DNA of 64,000 bases from Gymnogyps californianus (taxonomy: Eukaryota; Chordata; Aves; Accipitriformes; Cathartidae). The position numbers were made by a program, and so were the translations under genes. The stretch spans positions 33,337,437 through 33,401,436 of the forward strand of contig NC_059500.1 of the NCBI RefSeq assembly GCF_018139145.2. Reading direction: 5' to 3'. Of this stretch, positions 36,514-47,546 are shown one piece after another. How positions within the stretch are numbered: the first letter of the stretch is position 1; each line of letters starts with the position of its first letter. The notes beneath the pieces are model-generated. The model saw nothing but the letters and a program-made list of their open reading frames with translations. It had not been told where the DNA came from and made no database searches.

Positions 36514-36514
36514 C
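36394..36514 (-). CDS. C5orf63: C5orf63 coding exon A (N-terminal 40 residues)
   Basis: The minus strand reads a T-rich tract, then TTAACAG, then G-ATG-ATG, so the start codon (36513-36511) lies one base inside the exon. The exon ends ACCAAG with donor GTGAAAG (GT at 36393-36392). It encodes the presequence-like segment and the first thioredoxin-fold strand. Reading through the donor stays open only to about 36325. The 5' UTR must come from an upstream exon, most likely in the CpG island at 41.4-42.2 kb. Confidence 0.9.
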
Positions 36515-39500
36515 CTGTTAAGGCAAAAATAAAATGTTTAATTGTTTTATGGCAAGCTATAGCTCATGAAATTTAATGTTAAGATAAACGTGATACTTAA
36601 TCACAGTTCTAAAATACACACAAACCACTTCCCCAGGATTTTTATGTTCACAGTATCAACACATTAATCAGAAGAATTGTTTACTATGCAGCAGGCCAGA
36701 AACACTGTGTGGCTCAAAAAGTGTAGTTCCATTTTAAAAAAACCCCTATGTTTTCTTGCTGAAATGTCTCTTTTAAATTCCCTAACACAAATGCTGACAT
36801 AAATGTATTACACTGTTTCAACTGCAGAGATGCCAGTAAGAATTATATGATATTAACAAAATGCAAAATGCTGTGCTTTGAACCTCAGTAATCTTGCTGC
36901 AGTGCTTGACATATTCTACTTACTCAAAATTATTCGATCAAAAAACTAATCTGTACCTAATCAGAATATTAATATAATGCTTTCTGCAGTGAATAAAAAG
37001 CTGCAGCCAAGACGATTTAACTTGGTAATACTAAAAGCACGCACATCACCCTGAGTCCTTCCTGCAACAGCAAGTTAATTTATGACAGATGTTGATGAGT
37101 TTGTGATTTCTTTGGGAGAGTTTAAGTAAATTTAGTGTTGTTGAAGGGTGCCATATTGGAGTCTTGGAAGTCACCTGTTCATAACAACACTAATAACAAC
37201 AGTGCTTCCTCCAAACTTGTGTCTTAATGGGACCTTTACAAGGCATTTTAGGACTGAAAGGCAAAAAACCAGAAGCAAAAGGGAGGCTGCACGGAGACTA
37301 TCAGCAGACGTGACACTTGACACCAGAATTTACACCGGGAAAACCAAGCCCCTTTTACATAAAGTCAAACTGCTTCTGTTCAGTTTCTGTTCAGGCACGA
37401 CTCACCTGTAGTTCTACTAACTACACACAATGTATGGCACAAGTTTAAACAACTTAAGTGTGAGCAGGACTACGTTGCAACTGATAAGCATGTTTTAGGA
37501 TGTTCAGTAAAACAGAGCCTACTGCATTCACTGAATGTCTCAGTACTAATATTACATAGTTTTGTTTTAAGAGAGACAGTTTAGCCAGCATAATCACTAA
37601 GGAAGAACACTGCAGTGGACTCTAAACTTAAGGCTACTTAACTGCTATGTTTCTAAGCAACAACCACAAGAAAAATCAAATGGGTGACATGATACTGCTC
37701 TACCAGCCTTACTGCACTGTCAAAGACACTTTTTTTTTTCCAGAGGACTCTGGTAAGGGTAACTTGCCATGTTTCCAGAAGAAGTTTCAACAGAGCAAAT
37801 ACAAAGAAAAGGTATTACCGTTTGAAAATTATAGCCTGAATTATCAAATTTCAGATGCTAGAAAAGAATCAGATTTTTTTTCTTTGACCATGTAAAAATA
37901 AAGTTGTCTAAGATAGAGTATGCTGCAACAAACGGGCTTTGGGTTTACTGTTTAGTTTGGGACAGAAAGGGTTCTTCATCTGTACGTGTCAGGCTTGATA
38001 CCAGTAAGTCAGCTGCAGGGGTGGAGTGGTACGCTTGCTGTCACTGAAAAGTTGCAGGTGACTGGCACAGCACACACAGCCATTGGTCAGAGTCCTTGGC
38101 AGCAACTGCATTTGTTTTACTTAGCCAGGTGGAAATCTAATTGTCTGGGATTTTACATAATAAATACAAAAATAAGCTTGGAACCTTTTGGAAAAATGCA
38201 AATCTGGATGACAGCAAATAGCCTCAGTCATACTTAGAAATTTTTACGTCCACAGTAAATAGGTGCCCAGAATGGATGTGGTTTTGGCATAAAAAATTGC
38301 AGCATGCCAGCCTGCTCACACGCAAGATAAAAATGCCAAAACAAATAGTTTGCTTTCTGGCAAGTTTTTAAATGAATGCTTTTGTTGCCAGCCTAGCAAG
38401 CCAAATTTTGTGCCTTCAAAACAAGGAAAATGCCCCCAAATTGTTCTGTGAACAGCAGAATGAACAAAGCCTAGATTTCCATGTATCTTATTCCCCCATA
38501 TATACACATGTGTATAAAATGGTGCCGGTTCACTCCTTTATACAGCCTTTTTTGATCCCTCCACCCTCTGCTAAATTTGAGTCCAGTGGACAACTCCTAC
38601 CAAAATATCAACTGAAGGGGAATGACTAAGACAATATCAGTACCTAAGCTTCAAGATCGCACAAAAAGAAATAAGCTAGCACAGTGTCGTACTTTCTTAC
38701 CAATTTAAAATAATTATAAGCAACACTATCTTTGGAATTCAGGAGCAAATCTTTGATGACCAGTACTACCACCGCAGCAAGAGTCTGCTGTTTCCAGAGT
38801 TAGCCTAAGACTGGCTGAATGTTTTTATAAATAACCTAAGGAAAACAGAGTCCTTGGCTGTCAATTTATTCACTTATGTAGAATGATACCAAGGCTATAC
38901 TGTAACACCAGTTACAAAAAGACTTGAAGGACTAATCCCGATTTATAAAATGATGCCAGTCTCCATCCAGGCCCAGTCATGCTCTGCTCTTCCATCAGCA
39001 TAAAGCAGTCTGAGCCATCTCCTGAGGGAGGGTGAGATACTGTCAGATTGCATCATGTTCCCACAGTATGGATGATACAGCTTGACTTCCCTATGCGTCT
39101 GAAGCCCACAGTTGCCAGACAGCATCATTAGGAAGGATAGCAGTCTGACCTGCTGCATCTAACCTGGGCTAAAGCATGGTGCAACTTCAGCTTCACAGGA
39201 TTGCAACAAAGGCTCTGCCTCCATAGAAATTTGCTTTTAAATCAGTAGAATCTACTTATTTTATTGGCTTAAGTAAAAAGGTTGTGGACAAAACCAAATA
39301 GCAGTGGTTTTGCACAAACACTGAAGGGTTCTAATATTGTGAAGGGTTAAGTATAGTCGCTATTGATCAGGAGCTGATGAAAGCGAATATCCAATCACTT
39401 AACAGGCAGATCTACTGCAGCAGCTCAATTTGTCTGAAAAGCATCCCAGAGCCACATGGGTGTTTAGTGCATGGACACTACCGTTGTGTGAACAAGCGGG

Positions 39501-41384
39501 TTCCCAACACTGGCTTGCACTAAGCTGAGCAATGTTTCTGGAATGCAGAACTCCAACCTCAGAGGTCACTTCCATGCTGGTTTCATCACTGACAAAAAGA
39601 AAGGAAAGTGACGCACAGATGCCCCACGGCGTTCACATCCTGCTCACATCTGTATCATATCTGTCTTTTGTTATGAAGAAACTAAAACACTAAAAGCACA
39701 CACAAAATCTTTCAACATGATTATTCTGGAGCTCTCTTTAGCCTACCCCCAAGTAATTATGAAGATTTGTTTGAGGAACAAAATTAATACATAAATGTAA
39801 AGAAGGATGCTTGCAAACTTCAGAACCTACCCTCCCCTATACTACTATGCTACAGAATGATTTAACAAACGATGCTTGTAAGTCTGGACTTGGCCCATGC
39901 TGTATTTTGCAAAGCCAAATTGGACTCATTTCCTGTTAATAGAATTTCCATCACCTAATAAATCCTCATCTGCTGGAAAAATAAAATGTGACACTAAAAC
40001 TAGCCATTATTTAGATGAGATAATTATCTGTATAAACCTTATCTTAGCATCAATCAAGGAAAGACAAGCATGGCTGATTTTTTCTCCAACTATGTACCTT
40101 TTAATGATGCCATATACTCTTAAATAACCTCAGCTTCAAGTGACCAATATACTCTTGCTCTGTGGTTCTGAATGTTTTATATGCATAATTATCAACATAT
40201 TTGGACAGGATTATGTCCTGTTTCCCATGGATTTGTATACATATACACAAGGATGAAATTATTGTGAACTTGCAGGCATTTGTCTGTATACACTTCACAT
40301 TCATGTAGTATTTGATTTTGTCCTAAAGAAACTTTGTAAATGTCTATTAAACTGAGTCCTACCCTCCATTTAATCCTCATTCTAGTATGACAAAGGAATA
40401 TCAACTGAAAGAGAATGCGGAAAGCAAGCAGATGCAAATGTAAGAATACATGCTGATGGCCCAAGTCAGTGGTGGTTTAAAACAGCCTTCTGTCGTCTCT
40501 CATTCAAAACCAGCTATGGTCATCAAGGAAAGCAAACTTGCTGGCAGTCCGCTGTTGTCAGTTTGATTACTTACCAGGGAAGTGCTGAACAAGAAAATAC
40601 AGTGCCACAGCAAGAGACCAAGGTGCATGTATGAGTAGGGACACCAAATCCTGGAGTTGTTGAGATCCCCACAAGGCTTTTAACCCACCAGCCTTTCAGA
40701 GGAGGCATGCAAAATACCGAAAAATCTTGAACTTCTTTTTGCAAATGCATGTAACTCTAAAGGTCTTTAAGGAAGAACCACGTTTTTACATCAACTCAAA
40801 ACTCAGGAACATCATCAGTAACACCACTTGTTTCTGTGATGTTATACATCAATCAGTGCATATTTCTATACATTTTCTCCTCCAAACTATAGTAATCTGG
40901 GCTAAATGCCACAAACCCATTGCATTCCATCCCAGAAAAGATTAAAAGTATAATTTCATCCTAATGTGCAACAAATTTTGTTTAGTGATCCCTCCAGAGG
41001 TATCCATTCTAGACTCTGATCCAAGGCCCATCCTCCAAATCTCAGACAATTTAAACAACATTCAATAGGTTGCTGTAATGGCCACAAGACCATTTCTGAA
41101 GACTAAAGAACTTGCACATACAATGGACCATTATCATAAAGTAAGATTATAATAGCATTTAAAAGCCTGTTTTAAACATCTCCATTTGAAAACTTCTCAG
41201 CTAAATGATCCATTCCCCCCAAGGGCTGGGGCCGAGCCAAATCGGGTAAAGAGTGTATCCAGAGGTCTTCCCATTATCTCCTGTAATGAGAAAGCCTGAT
41301 GTCTTTTGATGGTATTTTCTAAATCAGTAATGCCCTCTACAGACACAGAGAGTCAAAGCCCATTAAAAAACAAGAGAGCGCAAG
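36515..41384 (-). other. C5orf63: Probable C5orf63 first intron
   Basis: AT-rich DNA between the start-codon exon and CpG island 2. No exon, RNA gene or named repeat is visible. Open frames are 60-90 codons and overlap on both strands. The intron reading depends on the 5' UTR exon being in the island. Confidence 0.55.
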
Positions 41385-42215
41385 AGACTCGCCAGTGCCG
41401 GCTGTCCAGGGCTCAGGCAGCGGCGCCCCGCCACCCTGCCTCCCTCCGCCCGGCTTCTGTCCTCCAGGGCGGCCTCCTCAGCCCCGGTGCCGGCGGGGGA
41501 CCGCGTCCCCGGCGCGCCGCAAGGCCCAGGCCTGCCGCAAGGCCCGCGCCCGCCGCGCTTGCACCGCCAGCGCCCGGGAGGCCCCTGCGGCCGCTGTCCA
41601 GGCCCCGCGGCCCGGCGCGGCCCGGCCCGGCGCTCGGCACCAGCCGGCGTTAACCCGGGCGGGCCGGGGGCGCTCACGGGGCCCCGCGCGCCCGCCTAGG
41701 CTTGCGGCAAGGGCCGGGGCTGCGGGCACCCACCTCGCCGCGGCTGCCTGCCGCTTGCCGCCGCCGCCTGCCGCCACCCCGTCGGGGACGCGGCGCGGGC
41801 TCCCGGGGACTGCGAGGGAAGGGCGCGCGGCCTCGGCGGGCCCGGCCTGCCAGGAGGCAGCGCCCGCTGCCGCTTCGGCGCCCCCTGCTGGTCGCCCGCC
41901 CAACGGCGCCGCCCGCGCCCGCCCCCGCCCCCGCCCCTCCCCGCCACTCCCTTCCCCTCTCCTCCCCTCCCCTCCCTCCGCCCGGGGCTTTCCCCCCGGG
42001 AGCTGCGGCGAGGCCGCGCGGGCGCCCGGAGCCCCTTCTTGAGGGCTCCCAGCTCGCCCCGAAGCCTCTGTCTGCCCAGGTGTGCCTCCTTTCTGCAAGA
42101 GACAACTCTTCACAGGTCTCGCCGGTGGGAGGCGGTTGCGCTGGCTCCTGCGGATGTCCTCCCCGGGCCGGAGGAGCCCGTGCAGCCGGCGCTGCCCGGC
42201 TCTCCAGGAGCTGGG
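41385..42215. promoter_or_regulatory. C5orf63: CpG island 2 (probable C5orf63 promoter and 5' UTR exon)
   Basis: A sharply bounded GC- and CpG-rich block lying upstream of C5orf63 on its strand. A run of CCCGCC units at about 41911-41938 gives consecutive G-runs (GGGGCGGGGGCGG) on the minus strand, matching Sp1/GC boxes and able to form a G-quadruplex. A C/T-rich tract follows at 41940-41980. On the minus strand GCGAG/GTGGGT (GT at 41733-41732) is a fitting splice donor for a non-coding first exon. Long Arg/Pro/Ala/Gly-rich open frames on both strands are composition artefacts. Transcription start is not resolved. Confidence 0.75.
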
Positions 42216-42299
42216 AGTTCAGCCAGAACTGGGTGCCCTTTTTTTTCTGCTGGAGAGGGTTTCTGGCTTGCAGCCTCGACCCTGTGCCGCACTGAGCTC

Positions 42300-45180
42300 C
42301 CCTGCTTCTCTTACTCCGTGCCCTCCGTCGTGTAACAAAAAGCAGCCAGCTGCCTCATCACCTTCTCCTCCATCCCCAATGGATGTGCAGGACCTGGATT
42401 TTGGCCACCCACTCAGGCTGACAAAGGAATATCTCTAGATATAATGGAAAAAAAAACCCACTTTATCAGAGTGTGTCATTAAAGCACAAAGGGTCACAAT
42501 AGTGAAAGCACATAGGGATCATAAGAGAAAGGTGTGGAGCAAAATACACTGAGAAATTGCAGGCAGCATAGGTAGAAAGGCAGAAATTTCCCCTAAGCAA
42601 AGGGCCAGTCCTGCAGTTCTTTTGCTCATGCTGCTTCTATTGGCTTCAAATGGAGTAAGTGGGCTTTAATTTAATTTCTTTCCTTTGAAATTGCAATAAG
42701 TTTAACATAATAGAAGAAAGCAATGGACCTAGATTGTCTTTTTGACAGCATGTATTTCAGTTTTAGTGAGACTTTCCACCTCCCTGTGACTCAAGCAGCA
42801 GCAATGTAGACAAAATAGATTTTTGTTACAGATGTGACATGTTGCTTTTTTAATTTTTACCTTTTAAAATTTAATGCAGGCAGCAAGTATAGTCATGATG
42901 ATTGAGCATAATGTTGGGAAAAAGAGTGGGGGACTATAGACAGCTGTTCTAAACACAATACTCTACTATTTTCATTAACAGCTTGAAACATTACATGGTA
43001 TGTATGCTAAGCAAATTAGTGGGTGATATGAAGCTGGGATCAAACAAGAATATTTTGGAGTATATGAATAAATCCAAATTAAATTGGAAATAGGCTCAAA
43101 TTAACACAATGGGATTCAATAAAAGCAGGAAAGCGATTAATTTAAAGACATTATCAAGCTGAGAGTCCCAGGGAGAACTCCTCTCCTGCTGAGATGAATT
43201 GCCACATTCTTGACTGAAATGGTGAGCTTTTTGTCCCTTCTGTTGTGACAGATACTTGTCCACGAGAAAGCACCTCTGCATAAAGAAATGTGTAGTGTGC
43301 CCTTCTTCTTCACTCTTGGTGCTCTGTTTCACTACTGTGCAGCGTTTTAGTTGTCAGGTGTGTTCATTTTCCTGTCTCCAGAAAAGAGTTTTAAACAAAA
43401 AATAGCAAGTGTTCACTGCTGGGGAATGAAAGCTGTAGGCTCATGTTCTTTTAGTTGCTATATTTCCGTCAGGATTTTGGTTGCGCTTTTGTAGTTGTTC
43501 CTAGGCTGAGAGTGGGAGACAAATCTTCTGGGGTATAGACTCAAGTCAGCTTCCACTCTTCATCTGTGCTTTGAGAAGAAAAACAGCATGTAGTGGGAAG
43601 GCCCTCCAGGAGAGCAGTCTTACCCTGCTGACGTGACGTATCTAATTAACTAGCAGACTAAACTAACATGAGGATTAGTCAGCTCTGGATCCTAGTGACT
43701 CATTTTCAACAACTATTTTAATCCTTTCTGTTAAACAGAGATGTAACGCTGGCAGCTGACACTGGCTGCTCATTTTTGTGTCAAAATCAGAAAATCCAGT
43801 ATCAGACTTTGGCTTTTGGCATTGGTATATGCTAGACCTGTCAAGCCTCACACGACAGAATCACTGAACTGGCTCCCACTTGGCTTTTAATTTCTGAGAA
43901 GGGGTGGAAGGAAGACATTTAGGGAGAGGGCAATTTCAGCAGAGGCTGGTTGAAAAGCAGGGGTAAGCAAAGAGATAAGCATGTTCTTGACATCTCAGGT
44001 CCCAGATTAGTTTTATCCCTCTCGCTCCAAAATTGAGTCTAGTTCTACTTTCGGATCTGTGCCTAGGATTTCCAAAGGAACCTAGAGGAGATAGGCACAC
44101 AGTTCAAACTGGTCAGTTTATTCGAACAGAATTGCTGCTGGAGCCAAGTGGTGCTCTTGCCGTGTTTCTTTCCTGATTTCAACGTGATTGTCATGTTGCC
44201 TAACTCAGTTCAATTGTTAACCAAACCACTAATTGGCCCTGCCCAGGTAACTGTTCAGAAAGGCATTCATTTGATTATGTGTTGTTTGCAAAAGAAAAAT
44301 ATTTTTCAAGAGCTTTCGGTCTTATGTTGTCATTTGTATTTATTTGTTCTGTGTTTAGGTGTATCTGGTGTGGGCTGGTTTCACCCTTAAACCAGGTTGC
44401 TTCTAGTCTGGGATAAATATGTCAAAAAAAAAGAGGGTTCCTTATACTACAAACTTCTGCAAAGAGAGTTTGCTATTTAGAGTGCTTTCTAACTGAACAG
44501 TTTTGTTTTGGCAGGTTTCTGGTACACCATGTGGATAGTTCAGCACAAAATTACCTTTGGTTTTAATACATTAGTTATCTGGTGAATCTTCTTTACTGTT
44601 CATAGCAATTTGAGAAGAAAAATATTACAGATGCAGAAAGAATTATTACCTTAGAACATACATCACTATTGCTGTACTTAAGAATAAGATGGATTGCTGT
44701 AACGTTTGCTATTTAAAAATGTGTTCTGAGATATGAAAGTAGTGCAACTCCACCCTATTTTTCATTCTGGAAAATAGGATATCTTTAAATATCAAAGGCA
44801 GTTATGACTCAATGGTTAAATTTGCTGCATAGGAATCCTCCTATGGTGCACAAATCTTCCTATCTTTTTTTGCATAGCTCTTAAATAAAGGGTGGACATG
44901 CTTCCACAATTTTGGACTAAAAAGAACTCATGTTGTGATGGATTGCTGTTCCCAGTGGCCTTCAATTAGGTTCTGTTCCAGATTTCTTTTTTATTGCCCT
45001 GGTATTTTGACTTAATGTATAGCTTCACATTTTTACATCTGGTATGTATTACAATATGCTTTTCATTACCTTGCATGGTTTCTTTTATTTGGACATTTAA
45101 TAAATACTGTATTGAAAATGCAGCATAACACTGTTAAGAGATTAATTGTCCAATCCTCTCTTCAATCAATAAGTAGTAAA
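42300..45180. other. AT-rich intergenic DNA
   Basis: No gene, RNA or repeat that I can name. Open frames are at most 80 codons. It separates the C5orf63 promoter from the GC-rich Topors-like domain. Confidence 0.5.
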
Positions 45181-45185
45181 AAAAT

Positions 45186-45345
45186 CATAATAGAATAGAA
45201 TAGTTCCAGTTCATCTTCATCAAGTATCGGCCCAATGTTTTCCTCCTCTTGCTATTACCATACCTAAAAAGCCCTTTCTTGTTGTCTGACACAACACTGG
45301 CCACTTTCAACTCTAGTTGAGCTTTGGCCTTTCGTGCCATTGGGA
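45186..45345 (-). mobile_element. CR1 fragment with internal deletion
   Basis: On the minus strand a piece of CR1 ORF2 (residues RKAKAQLELKVA, then DNKKGLFRYGNSKRRKTLG) runs directly into the CR1 3' tail (AACTGGAACTATTCTATTC). Complete CR1 elements have well over 1 kb of reverse-transcriptase sequence between these points. The same ORF2 segment occurs at 49456-49560 in the larger copy, which confirms the identification. Its start (upper coordinate) is approximate. Confidence 0.75.
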
Positions 45346-45753
45346 CCTGGGTCTTCCTTTGGGGCCCGGCAGCAGCTCGTGGTGCCAAACCCAGCAGCCG
45401 CCTTCTGCCCCTCCCCTCGTTTTGCGTGGCCGGCTTGGCTGCAGAAGGGGTCACGGAGGGGTGTGTGAGAGGAGGGCGAGGGGCCCTGGGGAGCACAGAG
45501 AAGATGCGCTGCCATTTCTGCAGGGTTCACTTTCAGCAGAGAGGAGCTGTGCCGGGGGAAGTCCTGCAGACAGCATGTGATGGGGAGGGGTGGTAGGGGT
45601 GGTGGTGAGGGGCGCTGGGGAACTGACGGCGCCCATCTGCCAAAGAGGGGTCCTTTCCAAGCGGAGGAGAAGAAATGCCAGTGCCCAGGCTAGATCTGGA
45701 AGAGCAGGAAGAAAGCCTGAGCTCGAGGGCAGCAGCATGTCCATCTTTCTTGG

Positions 45754-46123
45754 CTCGTGTCCCCATAGCACTTGAATGAGGGGAAAGAGGACCCAGCAAG
45801 ACCAGACAACGCGACTCAGTGGCGCTCAGATCAGCACAAAGAGGCCCTTCAGGTCCATAGGGCCAGGCCCCACGGTGCTTGAACCTGGGGAAAGGGACCC
45901 TGCAACAGCACAGGGCCAGGCGCCATGGCACCTTGCTGAAGGGAAAGGGGCCCTGCAAGAGCAGAGGGCCAAGACCCACAGCACTGTGCTCTGGGGAGAG
46001 ACGCAATCAGAGAGCACAGGTCCAGGGCCATGACAGTCAAAGCCGGGCAACGAGGCTGTGCGAGACCAGAGGGAGAAGCCCCATGGCGCTCTGCTAAGGA
46101 CAAAGAGAGGAAGCGGTGGGCAT
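45754..46123. repeat. 53-bp minisatellite, seven diverged copies
   Basis: Units begin at 45754, 45807, 45860, 45913, 45966, 46019 and 46071, giving a period of 53 bp (one of 52). A consensus runs roughly GGGCCAGGCCCCATGGC, then CTTG/GAAGGGAAAGGG, then CCCTGCAAGAGCAGA. Copies 3-5 are the most alike; the outer ones are diverged. As 53 is not a multiple of 3, it is not a coding repeat. It lies about 100 bp beyond the poly(A) signal of the Topors-like gene. Confidence 0.85.
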
Positions 46124-46219
46124 AGCCCCAGGAAAGGGGGGAGAAAGCAGCACAGGAGGGGATAGCAAGGCCACCTGCACTGTTAGTAACACCGAGACTT
46201 TTTCTGCAGTTGTCAGGCC

Positions 46220-46225
46220 TTTATT
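46220..46225 (-). terminator. Poly(A) signal of the Topors-like gene
   Basis: The plus strand TTTATT gives AATAAA on the minus strand, 110 bp past the TAG stop codon. It is the first canonical signal downstream of the gene and suits a short 3' UTR. Confidence 0.7.
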
Positions 46226-46334
46226 TTCTTTTACTGCCTGATAATTAGACTTGGAGGGCCGGGAGACCTTGAGGGCCGGCGTGTGCCCCAGCTGCTGGCC
46301 CAGCCCTGCTTTCGGCAGCGCCTGGGGCGTTCTG

Positions 46335-47339
46335 CTAGTGCTGCCGGCGGGGTGGCCTCTTCTTGGCTGGAGAAGAGGCCTCGGGGCTGCTGGCCCTCCT
46401 CCTCAGGGGTCGCCGTGGCCCCCCAGGGGAGTGTTCCCTGCCCCGGCTGGAAGCAGACGGACGTGCCGCGGCCTCCTCGGGCTCCTCCTGGGGCTCTTCT
46501 TGCTCCCCGGCGATAGGAATGGGGGCAGAGGGAGGGCTGCCGGGACCCCCACGAAGGGCAGCTGCTGAGGTGCTGGGGAGATCGTCCACGTTGGTCCCTT
46601 CAGGGCTGTCGGAGGGGGCCAGGCCAGGTGTGGGAGACCCTCCTCGGGAGGCAGCGGGGCCGGGGACAGCCACGGGGCTGCCCTCCCGCCCCCCAGCAGC
46701 ATGGCCGTCCTCCAAGCCCAGCAGACGGCGGGCCTCCCCACTGCACCGTTGCACAGCGACATCGATAAGCTGGTGCACAAACGTGGCCGCGTGGTTTTGA
46801 AGGGAGGCCCCCAGCAGCTGGACCAGGAGATCTTCATCCAGCCCAAAGAGGACCAGGAGGGGCATCACGAGGTCCTCCACTATGGCTGCCAGCGAACTCC
46901 GTCTCCCAAAGATCACTCCCAGCTCCTGACGCACCCAGGTCAGAAGGGGCTGGAGGAGAGCTGGGTGGTCCCGGAAAAGGGATGCCCAGGTGGTGGGATG
47001 GAGGCCGCCCAGAGGAGCCCTGGGCACCGTCCCCACAGGCTGTCGTTCTGTTGCTGCAGGGCTGTGGGCAGCTGGACGGCCAGGAGCTCCTCCTGCCTGG
47101 CGGCCGGCGACTGATGACGCCGCAGATGGTGTGAGGACATCCTCCTCAAAGTCGTCGTCTGCCCACACCGAGTGCACGATGGAGACGATCCTCCTCTTGC
47201 AGAGGGGGCACTCGGGCTTGCTCTCAGCCCACCGCAGGATGCACGCGTAACAGAATTGGTGGAGGCACGGCATCACGTAGCTGGTCTCCTCCCAGCTGTC
47301 CAGGCATATGGGACAGCGGTCCTCCAGCTCCGTGGCCAT
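46335..47339 (-). CDS. Avian Topors-like RING-finger E3 ubiquitin ligase
   Basis: This is a 334-residue protein. A RING-HC finger occupies residues 9-47 (CPIC, 12 residues, CLHQFC, YAC, 10 residues, CPLC) with all eight zinc ligands present: Cys9, 12, 25, 30, 33, 44, 47 and His27. Residues ~115-200 (from LFRDHPALLQPLLTWVRQEL to HQLIDVAVQRC) match the conserved helical region that follows the RING in TOPORS. The C-terminus is Ser/Pro/Arg-rich and ends in a basic, NLS-like tail (PAKKRPPRR). TOPORS is a nuclear ubiquitin and SUMO ligase of about 1000 residues; this short form lacks the long RS-rich part. The start at 47339 has a strong Kozak context (AGCATGG). The frame is open for 187 more codons upstream, but a spliced 5' UTR explains that better. 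No stop or frameshift is seen. Substrates are unknown. Confidence 0.88.
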   Translation of the reverse strand: MATELEDRCPICLDSWEETSYVMPCLHQFCYACILRWAESKPECPLCKRRIVSIVHSVWADDDFEEDVLTPSAASSVAGRQAGGAPGRPAAHSPAATERQPVGTVPRAPLGGLHPTTWASLFRDHPALLQPLLTWVRQELGVIFGRRSSLAAIVEDLVMPLLVLFGLDEDLLVQLLGASLQNHAATFVHQLIDVAVQRCSGEARRLLGLEDGHAAGGREGSPVAVPGPAASRGGSPTPGLAPSDSPEGTNVDDLPSTSAAALRGGPGSPPSAPIPIAGEQEEPQEEPEEAAARPSASSRGREHSPGGPRRPLRRRASSPEASSPAKKRPPRRQH

Positions 47340-47424
47340 GCTCTCCACGTGCTGCGGTGGGCTGGGGGGAGCTGGGGATGTCGAGCCGCTCCCTCTCACC
47401 GGCGCTGCAGCAGCCGGTGTCACG

Positions 47425-47546
47425 CTAGAAAAGGAAGAGAGGCCACGGTCACTGGCTGGCCCAGGGAGGGGTGGAAGAAATGCCCAGGTCCCTCCAGAAG
47501 GAAACCCTCCCAGCTCCCCAGGGTCAGGTTTCCCCACCCAGCTCAC
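47425..47546 (-). other. 122-bp intron in the 5' UTR of the Topors-like gene
   Basis: On the minus strand the donor is GCAGAG/GTGAGCTGGG (GT at 47546-47545) and the acceptor is CTCTCTTCCTTTTCTAG (AG at 47426-47425), preceded by a clear pyrimidine tract. Splicing leaves 85 bases before the start codon. The joined exons change frame relative to the unspliced open frame, so the upstream frame would not be continuous with the RING protein. An upstream non-coding exon ends at 47547; its start is not resolved. Confidence 0.7.

Noticed and set aside
41306..42438. Frames of up to 215 codons in CpG island 2
   Set aside because: Same reason as island 1: base composition keeps stops rare, with no domain and no coding signal.
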